From: Fistularia commersonii | Taxonomy: Eukaryota; Chordata; Actinopteri; Syngnathiformes; Fistulariidae | Assembly (NCBI GenBank): GCA_037954325.1 | Contig: JBBMNZ010000001.1 | Span: 8,900,874-8,964,873, forward strand | Direction: 5' to 3' | Length of the DNA: 64,000 nt | Shown: piece by piece, positions 45,474 through 54,939 of the stretch | How the letters are laid out: every line of letters starts with the position of its first letter | How positions within the stretch are numbered: the stretch's first letter is position 1 | Program-made: the position numbers and the translations under genes | Notes under the pieces: generated by a model | The model's database searches: none | What the model was told of the DNA's origin: nothing | Seen by the model: the letters and a program-made list of their open reading frames with translations, nothing else

Positions 45474-45726
45474 TTTGGATCCAGTATTCTACACTGCTCA
45501 TTCCCCATTTTTCTGCTTTTCCTGCGTTGTTTTTACATTTCTTCATTATCTGTTCTCTTAACTCCAACAATGGCTTGACTTTCAGTTCACCTTTGAACCC
45601 AAAATGTATTATCCATTTGTCTAATGGCCCCACATGTTCAGGTTTTTGCCAATCCAGTAACTTCCAATCATTGTTAGCAAGTCCGTCTCTTGGACCTGAT
45701 TTATTTGTACTCTTTCCTATTCCCAT
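45404..45726 (-). pseudogene. ERV gag N-terminus (matrix) with myristoylation-type start
   Basis: Starts MGIGKSTNK: Gly2 and Ser6 fit an N-myristoylation signal. WKLLDWQKPEHVGPLDKW, then the Lys-rich segment follow, as in retroviral matrix domains that bind the inner membrane. The frame continues a short way past the C run at 45395-45403 and then stops, while the rest of gag is in the next frame. Confidence 0.85.
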
Positions 45727-46121
45727 CTTGGAATAGTTTCTATCTGTGTCCTACAAAATCACTATTTTGTATACACAGATACTTTGTGGTACAGCGATTA
45801 AAATAATTTTAGGACCAATGTTTTCTTCCTAACATCCTCCCAAAACTCGCTGTTTACTAATCCACCTTTTTCTATTCGGTCAACAGGGTCTAGAATCCTT
45901 GACCGTATTGTTATCTCTCATAACAATTTTCACTCTTATTTACGAACCAGAGTTCTACTCACCCCTGCTGTCCCTCGGACTGCCTTCAACTGTCAGACTC
46001 CGGCGGAAGGACTCACATCAGTCCCGGAAAGGGTCTCGAAATTCTCTGTCTAATTGAGAATTGCCTTGGCCAAGGTCTTTCTGATTGATGTCCTTCGTCG
46101 GGGTCGTCAGGTATGTTGGCA

Positions 46122-46138
46122 TCCGGCTCGAAGGACCA
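46122..46138 (-). promoter_or_regulatory. ERV primer-binding site, tRNA-Tyr
   Basis: On the minus strand TGGTCCTTCGAGCCGGA lies 6 bases inside the 5' LTR. The plus strand reads TCCGGCTCGAAGGACCA, the 3' end (with CCA) of vertebrate tRNA-Tyr as I remember it: all 17 bases fit. Confidence 0.85.
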
Positions 46139-46144
46139 AATTAA

Positions 46145-46561
46145 TGTCGGGGTTCAAAGGCCGACATCAACACTATAAGGAAGACAGGAGACGAGTCAAG
46201 TCTGTTCAGCTCGTGAGGAGAGTCAGCTGGAGCACCACCGTAGTAGTCTCCGGACAGCTCTGACCTCCCTTCGATAGAATGAGCTTTTATTTGTAACTGG
46301 TGTTGTTACATTTGCGTAAGCAAGACAAAAGTTAGTGGGTAGACGCCTGTGGGGTGTCGCTTCTCACGGGATAATCATGTTTTAAGTACAGCCAGCACTT
46401 TTCACAGGATTGCTTAAATCAGAGGATGTGGGTACAGGTTGCATAGAGAAGTACAACAGTATAAGATTACAGCTTGTACAGCTTGCAAAAACAGAATATG
46501 GTTCTCACACATGATAATATAACACAGACAGTTTTGCCACATAAGGTAAATTACTCTAACA
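46145..46561 (-). repeat. ERV 5' LTR
   Basis: 417 bp, same ends as the 3' copy. The five differences from 38448-38864 are single substitutions. Its outer edge is directly followed by the duplicated ATAGC and the continuation of gypsy pol. Confidence 0.95.
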
Positions 46562-47082
46562 ATAGCCGACCTCTGGGTAGAACTGCGTCCTGATGTAGGT
46601 CTATGGCGCAGTCATAAGGCCGGTGAGGGGGGAGGGTCAGGGCTTGGTCTTTGTCGAAGACCGGGGCAAGGTCATGATAATCGGGAGGCACGCAGGATAG
46701 GTCTGGGGTTGATGGTTGCTCTGGGGCTGCGGAACTACCGGGGGTTGGGGCGGAGGTCAGACAGGTTACATGACATGATGTGCTCCAGGTTCGGATCTTA
46801 CCGGCAGCCCAGTCGATGTGGGGATTGTGTATCTGCAGCCAGGGGAACCCGAGCACCAGTGGGGAGTGGAGTCCCGACAGGATGGCGAAGGAGATTGACT
46901 CTGATGATTACCCGAAATCCGGATGCGGACGGTCTGGTGCTGAACCTGAGCCAGCCGGCGGTTGTTCAGGGACACAGCGCAGCAGGGTGGTTGAATGGCT
47001 GTAGGGGGATGAGGAGCTCTTTAACCAGGGCCTCGTCTATGAAGTTTCCCTGTGCTCCAGCTCCATATTGGCCGGAGAATTC
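46562..47082 (-). pseudogene. Gypsy protease and RT-leading segment
   Basis: Reads, with breaks, AQGNFIDEALVKELLIPLQP near 47030 (just after the protease active site), LGFPWLQIHNPHIDWAAGKI (46551-46856) and DLAPVFDKDQALTLPPHRPY, DCAIDLHQDAVLPRGR. These are the usual gypsy residues between the protease and the start of RT. The 5' LTR joins directly at 47083, so gag is absent. Confidence 0.85.
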
Positions 47083-47350
47083 TGTCATGGCACGGAAGGA
47101 CTCGGACAGGGAACCACACCACCAGAACTGGAGTTTGATAGAGTCTCTTTATTGATAGGTCGGGACTTTGCAGGGTCGGGGTCTGAAGGTCATGGAGGGA
47201 GGGGGGGCTCTCGCAGGGTCAGGGTTCAAGGTCCGGGGTAGTCTGACAAGGTCAGGTGGAGAATGACAATTCTCCGGTGCCAGACGGAGCGTGCCACTGC
47301 TCTTTAAAGAGATCTTGATGAGCGGCAGCTGGCCGCTGGCGCTGATTATT
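47083..47350 (-). repeat. Gypsy 5' LTR, outer start missing
   Basis: The inner end (minus strand) is GGTGTGGTTCCCTGTCCGAG ... CCATGACA with AATAAAGAGACTC upstream as polyadenylation signal, matching the solo LTR end. Near 47345 the alignment to the 3' LTR is lost and an AT-rich tandem repeat takes over, so the first 40-50 bp of the LTR are missing. Confidence 0.8.
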
Positions 47351-47433
47351 AATTGTGATCACAATTAATTGTGATTAATTGTGATTATTAATTGTGATTA
47401 TTAATTGTGATTATTAATTGTGATTAATTGTGA
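47345..47433. repeat. AATTGTGATT-type tandem repeat
   Basis: Imperfect tandem copies of TTAATTGTGATTA from the LTR word GATTATTAATTGTGATCA, expanded at the LTR's broken end. Confidence 0.9.
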
Positions 47434-47434
47434 T

Positions 47435-48280
47435 CTGGCAATTAATTTCCCGGGCAGTCCAGACTTGTCAACAGCAGAAAGCCACTGGTTGAGATAGGTG
47501 CTGGCTGCTTGACGTTCAGATGTGTCCTTCTGATCGCTGGTGAAGAGCTTTCGGAGGCTCTTCACTGGTGTCTCTGCCATGGATGGAATAGTAGCGTCTC
47601 CTAGGCTGAATCAGAAGCGATCTGTCACCTTCCCCTTCCTCAAGACCAGGGACCTGGACTTATTGGGCTTGAAGCTCATTCTTGCCCAAGTGATGAGTCG
47701 ATCCAGACCTTGCAGGAGCCATCTGCATTTGGATAAAGATGTTGCCTCTGATCGATGGCTGTCTGGTACCAGATCAAGACAGTGGGCCTCAGCACTCTAC
47801 TTTTGCAGACTTCACCAGCATATTCGTGGCAAGGGCGAACAGGGACACAGAGATTGGGCAGCCGGTGACAATGCCTTTCTCCAGATGGTGTCAATCGGAT
47901 GTAGATGCCCCAGAGGACACCCTCAGACTAAAATTGTCATAATAGTCGAGGATGAGGATGAGGATGCGCACCTTTTCTGGGACACGATATTTGCTCAGGG
48001 CTAATTCCACCAGCTTATGTGTAATCGACCCATAAGCATTGGCAAGGTCCAGCCACAGTACTGCCAGATCACCCCTGCTCTCTCTTGCTTCACGAATCAG
48101 CTGGGTCACTACACCAGTGTGCTCGATACACCCTGGAACTCCTGGGACTCCTCCCTTCTGCCCAGAAGCCTTGATGTACGTGTTCTTCAGCAGAAATCTC
48201 ATGAGGCGGTTGGAAACGATCTTGAAGAAGGCCCTGTGGACAAACATTGAGAACACACAGTCAGAACCTGATGTCCCCAA
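47435..48280 (-). mobile_element. R2-superfamily (Hero-like) LINE copy 2, RT part
   Basis: The minus strand gives IKASGQKGGVPGVPGCIEHT, GVVTQLIREARESRGDLAVL, WLDLANAYGSITHKLVELAL (47891-48280) and then, frameshifted, VTDRFWFSLGDATIPS and DKSGLPGK near 47450. It is the same LINE type as 34385-35524 but with the preceding residues, consistent with one element split by the gypsy insertion. Frames broken. Confidence 0.8.
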
Positions 48281-48959
48281 TTAACCCCCCACTTGCTGAC
48301 ATCTACTGGATGAAACTTGAACCAGGAAGAGGAGTGGAAGCAGTCTTCCAATTATGAAGACCGTGGCACAAAACTCTGCACCACTACTGCGTTCCAGCCG
48401 ACCCCTGCCACTGTACACTCTATTACAACAGGGAAGGCAATGATGTCTATGCGGATGAGTTCCAATTGATAGAGGGTGAGGAATGGAATTTACCCTCCCA
48501 AAACATATATGTAGGACAGGAAGGCGTAGTAACTACCTGCAGGTTAACAAGCGACCAGCTCCCATGGCACATGATGAGTGACTCCTCCCCTCCTCATGAG
48601 TCTTTTGCCTTGGCCCCTGGGCATGAAGCGCGGGAACTTGGACCGATGGTAAAGAAACTCCAAAGGCCAGTCTTGAAGGCAAATTTGACAGACTATAGGA
48701 TGGCACTTGACCATCCTGAAGTTCAGCATGCACCTGACGGGACTGACTGTAACTCGAAGTCACTACCAACTACTAACTACCATACTCGTTCTGGCTGTGA
48801 GGTCAAACCTAGAGTCATCTTAGATCTCTAACCTTTGTCTATGTTGACCCTAAGTTTTCAGTCATTTGGGTATTTGTTTAATTTTGTATACAGATCAAAT
48901 TTACTATACTCTATTCTGTTCATTGGTCAGCTTTACCACAAAGATTTATCGTTTCTTTT
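48281..48959 (+). other. Unidentified open segment, possible retroelement pol tail
   Basis: Plus-strand 48466-48831 is open for 121 residues. It is Pro/His-rich and ends NYHTRSGCEVKPRVILDL followed by a stop. A TRSG-x-x-KP-x-x-LDL ending is common at the C-terminus of LTR-retroelement polyproteins, but nothing else is recognisable. It could be chance. Confidence 0.35.
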
Positions 48960-49361
48960 TAAAAGAAGCAGGATGTAATTTTTCTCAACAAGTTAAAGCT
49001 CATTGGCACAAGTTGAAAATAACTTTGGAATCCTTTTAACCTGGTTTCTGGTGCTGAATTATGGTGAATAAGACATGATTCTACAAAAAAATCAAAATCA
49101 CTCAGATCCAGCCATAGGTTTAAAAGATATAGCCATCTCGTCAAAAAGTGTTAATCTCACCAAGCTGAAGCTTTTTGGCACAACGTTTAAATAACTTTTG
49201 CTTTCATAAAAGCTGGGTTCTACTGAAGAAATATGTTGATAGGAGGGGATTCTACACAATATATGTTAAAATCATTCAAATGCAGTCACAGCTTTAACAG
49301 ATATAGCCACTTGGTCAAAAAGTGTTTATCTCTCCAGGTTGAAGCTTTTTTGCACAACTTG
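48960..49361 (-). repeat. ~176-bp satellite, two units, inverted relative to right array
   Basis: Repeating words in reverse orientation: GTCAAAAAGTGTTAATCTCACC, then at about one period GTCAAAAAGTGTTTATCTCTCC, with AGATATAGCCA, GCTGAATTATGGTGAATAAG and CACAACGTTTAAATAACTT. These are the complement of the words in the array at 55.03-62.23 kb. Confidence 0.8.
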
Positions 49362-50147
49362 GGGAGGTTACCACAACTAGGTAACCTGAAAGAGATCAGT
49401 GACTGCAAAGTAGTATTAAGTGAGAGTGGATCCAGACAGCATAGCATGTTGATAGGTAGAATGTCCTCTTGATCTTCCTTATCACCAGAGTCAAAGGCAG
49501 AGAAGATGACAAGATGGTGGAAGCCGAAAAGGGACGAGTGTTGTATGGTTTTCAGGGAGGCGTTGAGAAATGGTCAGGGTGGTCAGGGAGAGCTTACAGA
49601 TGACTGGACAACAACAGCTTGTGTTATCAGGTAGACCGATAGGACAGTACTTGTCAAATTAGGTAAAAATACAGGTAGACAGAGGCAAAACAAAGGGCGT
49701 GCAATGACCTGTATGCTCGGTTGGACAGTAAGGAGGAAGACAATGATCTATAAAGGTTGGCGAAACAGAGACGTAAAGATGGAAAGGATGTACAACAGGT
49801 CCGGGTGATTAAGCATAAAGAGAGAAATGTATTGACAGATGCTGGAAGAGGGATGGGAGGATGGAAAGAGGACTTTAAAGAGCTAATGAATGTGGAAAAT
49901 GAAAGAGAGGCCAGGGTAGAAGCGGTGACTATTGTAGACTACGAAGTAGCACAGAGTTGTAATAGTGAAGTGAGGAAGGCATTGAAGAGGATGAAGAGTG
50001 GGAAGGCAGTGGGTCCTGACGATTTACCTGTGGAGGTGTAGGAGTGTCTAGGAGAGGCAAAGGTAGAGTTTCTGACCAGATTATTCAACAGAATCTTAGA
50101 GAGGGAGAAGATGCCTGAAGAATGGAGACAAAGTGTGAAAAAGTGAT
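49362..50147 (+). mobile_element. RTE-type LINE fragment inserted in satellite
   Basis: Plus-strand GNLKEISDCKVVLSESGSRQ, then 49757-50041: KDGKDVQQVRVIKHKERNVL, KALKRMKSGKAVGPDDLPVE, ending near EEWRQ. It covers the end of the endonuclease through the pre-RT linker. Satellite sequence flanks it on both sides, so it landed in the array. Stop codons present. Confidence 0.85.
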
Positions 50148-50287
50148 TTCAAATTCAATGAAATCCAGCAGCAGGAATAAAAGCCAAAAAATAGCCATTT
50201 GGTCAAAACAGACTTATCTCACCAAGTTTAAGCTTTATGGCAAAAGTTGTAAATAACCTTGGACTTCCCCTGTACCCGATTCAGGGG
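50148..50287 (-). repeat. Satellite unit remainder
   Basis: GATTTCAAATTCAATGAAAT, GCCATTTGGTCAAAACAGAC, TTATCTCACCAAGTTTAAGC: the inverted satellite resumes after the LINE fragment. Confidence 0.7.
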
Positions 50288-50381
50288 AAGAGCAATTAAA
50301 ATGGTTAGAAGATATAGACGCCACAGACCAATAATTAGTTTAAATGTCGGCTTGTTTATCAAAACAATTTAAGCAGTTAGA
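50288..50381 (+). repeat. 94-bp inverted repeat, left arm
   Basis: Matches the reverse complement of 54940-55033 over the full 94 bp with roughly a dozen differences by eye. Both arms share CCAATAATTAGTTTAAATGT and AAAACAATTTAAGC. It lies at the inner edge of the left, inverted satellite. Confidence 0.92.
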
Positions 50382-51344
50382 AATAGTAGTAATTACAAAT
50401 TGGTACCATATAGACATTTACACAGACCCAATGGTACGTACACAAAATCATTTGCATAGACATACAAATATGTGTTTCAGTTTCAACCTGTTGTTCCCCT
50501 AAAAGTAAAGAAGTAAATATGAATTTCTTATTCTTCCATAGATTTAAAGTTATTCAGTATCAGTTTGCCCATCATAGGTTCTTATTCAGTTCCAACTTTT
50601 AAATGTTTAAGCTGTAAGCTATTTTGTTTTAACTAGTTATCTTTCTTTTAAATCAACATAGTCCTATTATAGTGTTAAGAAATCCAGTATTAGTATTATT
50701 TCCTAATTGTGGGTTATTTCAACTATAGTAACCATTGAGTTACATTAAGCATCTCAATTGACCCAATAGGAAAGCATCTCAATTTAACCAAAAGGAAATG
50801 AACCCCCTCAATTGCAATAACAATAAGATTCACAGGTCAACATTTTCAAGATATGCTACATAAAATGAAGCCCAATAGGAAATATACAGTTCTATAGTTA
50901 CGAAAATCTTGCTACTTGACCAGTCCTTTAGCAAGTAAATGCGAGTTAGCAAGTTAAAGCAAAGCTGTCCCTTCTTATGACCGTGTTGAGATCCACTCTC
51001 GGTAGACAGTTGGAAAAACTGTACTATTGGTTTTGCAGCTCAAACTCCACGTTCCCCAAAAGCAAAGAGAACAGAAGAGTAGGGAGGTTCTCCTACAGAT
51101 GTCAAATCCGGTTGAGTATTGTGCTGGCTCACCATCCAGCATTCATATCCATGCACAGGACGCATGGGCTCAACAGTTCACCGTTTCTCTTGCGATGCAG
51201 TCCTTAACTTAGCAGGAAAATGTCCAAAGTAACCCCAGTCTATCAACATAGACAGAACATTAAATAAAACACTTGGAAAGATAAAATAAACGTCAGATAT
51301 ACATGATATATGTTCCTTTCTTTGTTCACTGACTCGCCAAGCAT
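50382..51344. other. Unrecognised AT-rich spacer
   Basis: No coding frame is supported. Words such as GACCCAATAGGAAAGCATCT and CAATAGGAAA recur loosely. An AATAAA lies near 51270. It could be a decayed LTR or the inside of the structure bounded by the 94-bp repeats. Confidence 0.35.
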
Positions 51345-52132
51345 ACAGGGCATCACACTCCCTTTGTTTTGCCTTTGCCACCTCTATCTTTGCCTTACGT
51401 TGTATCTCCCTGTACTCCTGTCTGTTCTCCTCAGTCCTCTTAGTGTCCCACTTCTTCTTTGCTAACTGCTTTCTCTATATATACTCCTGCACTTCCTCGT
51501 TCCACCACCAAGTCTCCTCATCTACTTGACACACCAAATACTCTCCTACCTGTCTCCCTGATAACACTAGCTGTTGTTGTCCAATCATTTGGAAGCTCTA
51601 CCTGACTACCCAGAGCCTTTCTAAACTCCTCCCTGAAAATGATACAACACTCGCACCTTTTCAGCTCCCACCACTTTGTCCGCTGCTCTGCCTTTGTCCT
51701 CTTGATCTTCCTTGTCAACAGAGTTATTCTACAAACCAGCATGCTATGCTGTCTGGCTACATTCTCACCTAAAACTTCTTTGCAGTCCCTGATCTCTTTC
51801 AGGTTACCTCCTCTGTACAAGATATAGTCTACCTGCGTGCTCCTACCTCCGCTCTTATAAGCTATCCTATGTTCCTGTCTTTTCTGGAAAAAAAGTGTTC
51901 ACCACAGCCATTTCCATCCTTTTTCAAAATCTACACCAATCGGTCCCTCTGTGATCCTATCCTGTATACCAAATCTGCCCATCGCATCCTCATCCCCTCT
52001 ATTGCCTTCACCAACATGTCCATTGAAGCATGCTCCAATTACCACCCTCTCATCTCTGAGGATATTCTGCATCACTTCATCTAGCTCATTCCAGAGCTTC
52101 TCCTTCTCCTCAAACTCATATCCCACCTGCCT
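51345..52132 (-). mobile_element. RTE-type LINE fragment
   Basis: Minus-strand 51899-52126: FEEKEKLWNELDEVMQNILR, DERVVIGACFNGHVGEGNRG (endonuclease); 51518-51820: GGNLKEIRDCKEVLGENVAR, TKWWELKRCECCIIFREEFR, GRRVFGVSSR. Same family as the 22.3-25.0 kb copy. 51345-51500 continues toward the pre-RT region. Broken frames. Confidence 0.85.
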
Positions 52133-52145
52133 TCTCCTGCAAATC

Positions 52146-53840
52146 TAAACCCTACATGCCCTCTATGCTACGTCCAGCAACACTGAAGCACATCCTAGCG
52201 GGATGTAAGACATGCCTCACATTACATTAAATTACATTACAGTCATTTAGCACACGCTTTTAACCAAAGTGACTTACAAAAATTGCAATTCAATAACCGA
52301 AGAGCCAAAGTACCAGTAGTTGTTATTCAGAAGTCACCACTCTACCAAATAGCCATCTCAAAACCATATACTGTACATACATAATTTTTTTTTGGGAGGG
52401 GGGGGGGGGCTTACTGCGATTAGTGGGGTAGTGCTTGGTGAAGAGGTACCTTTTCAGCTCACGGGCAGCGACCCCGCTGTTCTGACCTTTTCTGGGAATT
52501 CCTTCTTCCACTGAGGAGCCAAGACCAAGAAGCGCCATGACTGGTGCCATCAGCAGCCAGTAGCTCTGATGGGGATGGGGTGGACAGTTGCTGAGAGGTG
52601 GCAGATCGGAGGGGAGGGGTAGGGGCATGTGACTTGACCATATCCTGAAGATATGATGGGGCGTCCCATTCACTGCCCGGTAGGCAAGCACCAGGGTCTT
52701 GAACTTGATGCAGGCGGCTTCCGTTAGCTAGTGAAGGGACATAAGAAGGGAAGTTGTGTGGGAGAACTTGGGACAGCTGAATACCCGGCGGGCTGCCGCT
52801 TTCTGAATAAGCTCCAGAGACCTGATGGTCCCCGCTGGGGTACCGACAAGGTGGGAGTTACAGTAGTCCAGACGAGAGGTGACTAGAGTCTAGATGAGTA
52901 TCTGCGCTGTATCCTCCATGAGGTGTCTGTGAATCTTCCTGGTGTTCTGAAGGAGGACGATGCAAGTGCTAGGACGTTCGATGAGAACAACAGTTGGTTG
53001 TCTATGACCACACCCAGGTTTCTCTCAGTTGGGGTGGCCTTACCACAATGTTGTCGATGGTGATGACCAGGTCTCTATGCAGTCTCACCCAAGGCCGTTA
53101 TACCTGGCAGCCCAGCCAGGTACTAAAATGTCTTGCAGCAGTGCTGGAAAGTCGCCAGGCAGGCATGAATGCCCTTCCTCCCCCGTCATCCCGTTTGCAG
53201 CCAACTCCAATCATGGAGGAACCAGCCAGCCTCGCCCCCATATGAGCCGACCTTGAGCAACTGGGCAGTGCACAGGACTGAAAGCTACTGGCGGACCTGG
53301 ACAAGTAACTCTGCTTCCCAGCTGAGATTGCATCCAACAACATGCAACCGGACCTTGTTCTGTGGTCATCGTCCCCCAGGCTTGTTTATATCATAGAGCT
53401 CACGGTGCCCTGGGAGGGTGCAGTGGAGGAGGCGTATGAACGGAAGAGGCTGAGATATGCTGAACTCATTGTAGATGCCCAGCAACAAGGCTGGAAAGTG
53501 AAGGTTTGTCCAGTGGAAGTAGCCTGCAAAGGTTTCATAGCCACTTCAACATCTCAGGGAGATGGGAGTACGAGGCCAACAGACCTCTCCAGGGCCTCTG
53601 AGAACGGGAGCCAGTGGCTGTGGATGAAGAGAGAGGATCCAACTTGGGCCTTCAAATGAGCTGATGGCATCTTGGGAGTGAACCTGGGACACTGGGATTC
53701 ACTGCTGAACCCTCTGGAGGTGTCGTGGGCCAATCAGCAAAACATCCATGAAGGAGGGCGCCCACTTGACAACCCAAAGGAAGCCATCGTTCACTTTAAC
53801 CCCACAGAGTCTCATCGGTGCCTTAAGTATGCTTTTATTG
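52146..53840 (+). mobile_element. R2-superfamily (NeSL-like) LINE C-terminus, split by an L2 LINE
   Basis: 52146-52220 gives the zinc-knuckle (CPLCYV... KHILAGCKTCL, read in frame). After the L2 insertion the frame resumes at 53089 with RYTWQPSQVLKCLAAVLESR. 53342-53659 is the restriction-like endonuclease: MQPDLVLWSSSPRLVYIIEL, TVPWEGAVEEAYERKRLRYA and ELIVDAQQQGWKVKVCPVEV, the PD...EL spacing of the PD-(D/E)XK fold, ending at a stop after MKREDPTWAFK. A 3' UTR-like stretch runs to about 53840. Clade name within the R2 superfamily is uncertain. Confidence 0.8.
52221..53083 (-). mobile_element. L2/Maui-like LINE, 5' truncated, with target duplication
   Basis: 863 bp. The plus strand opens with the complement of the tail (ATTACATTAAATTACATTAC, CATTTAGCACACGC), then C-terminal coding 52323-52691 (LAYRAVNGTPHHIF; LKRYLFTKHYPTN). 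The same family is at 27290-29080. CTCAC at 52216-52220 and 53084-53088 is its target duplication. Removing the insert restores an uninterrupted reading of the R2-type LINE. Confidence 0.9.
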
Positions 53841-53850
53841 AGGATAATCA

Positions 53851-54323
53851 TGTCAGGATCTCCTCTCGGCAGCCGAGAGGAGACACGGATGGGATTAATT
53901 CGCAATCGGCGCCAGCTGCCGCTAATCAAGATCCCTATAAAGGGCAGCAGTGCACTCTGCCTGGCGCCGGAGGATTGTGGCTGTCCCATATCCCTGTCAG
54001 GACCGGAGCCCCGCCCCGCCCCGCCCCGCCCCGCCCCGCCCCGCTACGACCCGACCCGACCCGGCCGGTGTAACATCTGACCCAGCCTGAGATCCTGCTG
54101 TCACCCTGCCTGGGACCCATCCTGGTGAGACCCAGTCCTTCCTGCCGTCACCCTGCCTGGAACCTGTCCTGGTGAGACCCAGCCCTGTGCAACTCTGTCT
54201 CGGGGCCAGGGGCTTACCAGCGACACCCTACCTGCCGTTCAATCCAAATAAAGCGCTTTCAATCCAGATTCCTGCTCTGAGGTGTGGTTCCCTGCCCGAG
54301 TCCGCCCCCCTCGCGTTGTGACA
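53851..54323 (+). mobile_element. Solo LTR of the Ty3/gypsy family
   Basis: 473 bp from TGTCAGGATCTCC to GTTGTGACA, flanked by a perfect 5-bp duplication AATCA (53846-53850, 54324-54328). Contains a TATA-like CCCTATAAAGGG near 53931 and AATAAA at about 54247. It resembles the LTRs of the 35.5-47.4 kb element at both ends. LTR-LTR recombination removed the internal part. Confidence 0.93.
54008..54063. repeat. (CCCCG)n expansion in solo LTR
   Basis: Tandem CCCCG units passing into GACCC units; extremely C-rich on the plus strand. Confidence 0.93.
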
Positions 54324-54939
54324 AATCAATACCTAGTCCTACGCAGCAGATCTGGTTAACCAGTGACTGCTGTGAAAGTGCAACAAGGGAAAGACCTTGC
54401 AACAGCATGGAAAGCCAGCTGACAGGTGGGAACAGACCCCAACAGGGCCATTATGGGCTAGCTAAACGTGGTTGGCGGGATCCAGCACAACTGGTAAATG
54501 GGTCACACCCACAACTTGCAATGAAAAGAGCCATGAAGAAAATACCCCCTGGGCCTGCGAGAGCATGGGCGGAAGATGGCTCATCGACAGATAACATGGT
54601 AAAGAACACAGGAGGCTCTGACAGCTAAAGTACGACACAGGCTCCAGAACTGCGTATGTGGCTGAACAAAGGTTACTTACACCCACGCCCTGAAGATACA
54701 CCAAGGCAAGAAAGGGTGCCTAAAGAAGGGTCAACAGGGATGTCGCATCGACAGCTACTTTTTGATAGGCAGGACGAGTCAGTCGACTAAAGTCCAGCAC
54801 CAGGACACGAACCACAGTCTGCAGGACATCAATACCACTGTCCATGAGGAGGTAGAGCTAGGCACAAGTGAGAAACCTGAATCCATGCCTTAAGTATGCT
54901 TTTATCGAGGGATATCAATACCTAGTCCTACACAACAGA
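54324..54939 (+). other. LINE-associated tail with duplicated site
   Basis: Mostly frame-broken sequence. 54284-54628 is open, with RAMKKIPPGPARAW, resembling the N-terminal region of NeSL-like LINE proteins. At 54893-54940 CCTTAAGTATGCTTTTAT, then CAATACCTAGTCCTAC and CAGATCT repeat the sequence that flanks the solo LTR at 53821-53850 and 54324-54352, but without an LTR in it. Confidence 0.6.

Larger units (their letters stand above)
38448..46561 (-). mobile_element. Endogenous retrovirus, near-complete, recently inserted
   Basis: 8,114 bp bounded by two 417-bp LTRs (38448-38864 and 46145-46561) that start TG and end CA and differ at 5 positions. A 5-bp duplication ATAGC (38443-38447 and 46562-46566) flanks it inside the gypsy RT. 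Order on the minus strand: 5' LTR, tRNA-Tyr primer-binding site, gag with one CCHC knuckle, protease, RT, RNase H, integrase, env, polypurine tract, 3' LTR. One knuckle, the CX6CC motif in Env and the integrase C-terminal type suggest a gamma/epsilon-like retrovirus. gag and pol contain frameshifts or stops and the RT active site is changed, so this copy is defective. Confidence 0.93.
35525..47434 (-). mobile_element. Ty3/gypsy chromovirus, split by an endogenous retrovirus
   Basis: The element reads right to left: 5' LTR (47083-about 47350), protease remnant (46562-47082), [ERV insertion 38448-46561], RT (38180-38447), RT/RNase H (37239-38192), integrase (35945-37216), chromodomain (35746-35955), polypurine tract and 3' LTR (35525-35734). 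The LTR abuts protease coding sequence, so gag and the primer-binding site are deleted. Several single-base frameshifts separate the domains. A solo LTR of the same family is at 53851-54323. It is inserted in an R2-type LINE. Confidence 0.87.

Noticed and set aside
46709..47155. 148-codon + strand ORF across the gypsy protease region
   Set aside because: Shadow frame of a minus-strand element; GC-rich composition keeps it open by chance.
48281..48959. Novel host gene at 48466-48831
   Set aside because: Single short ORF amid transposons, no splice signals or known domain; the ending resembles a retroelement pol tail.
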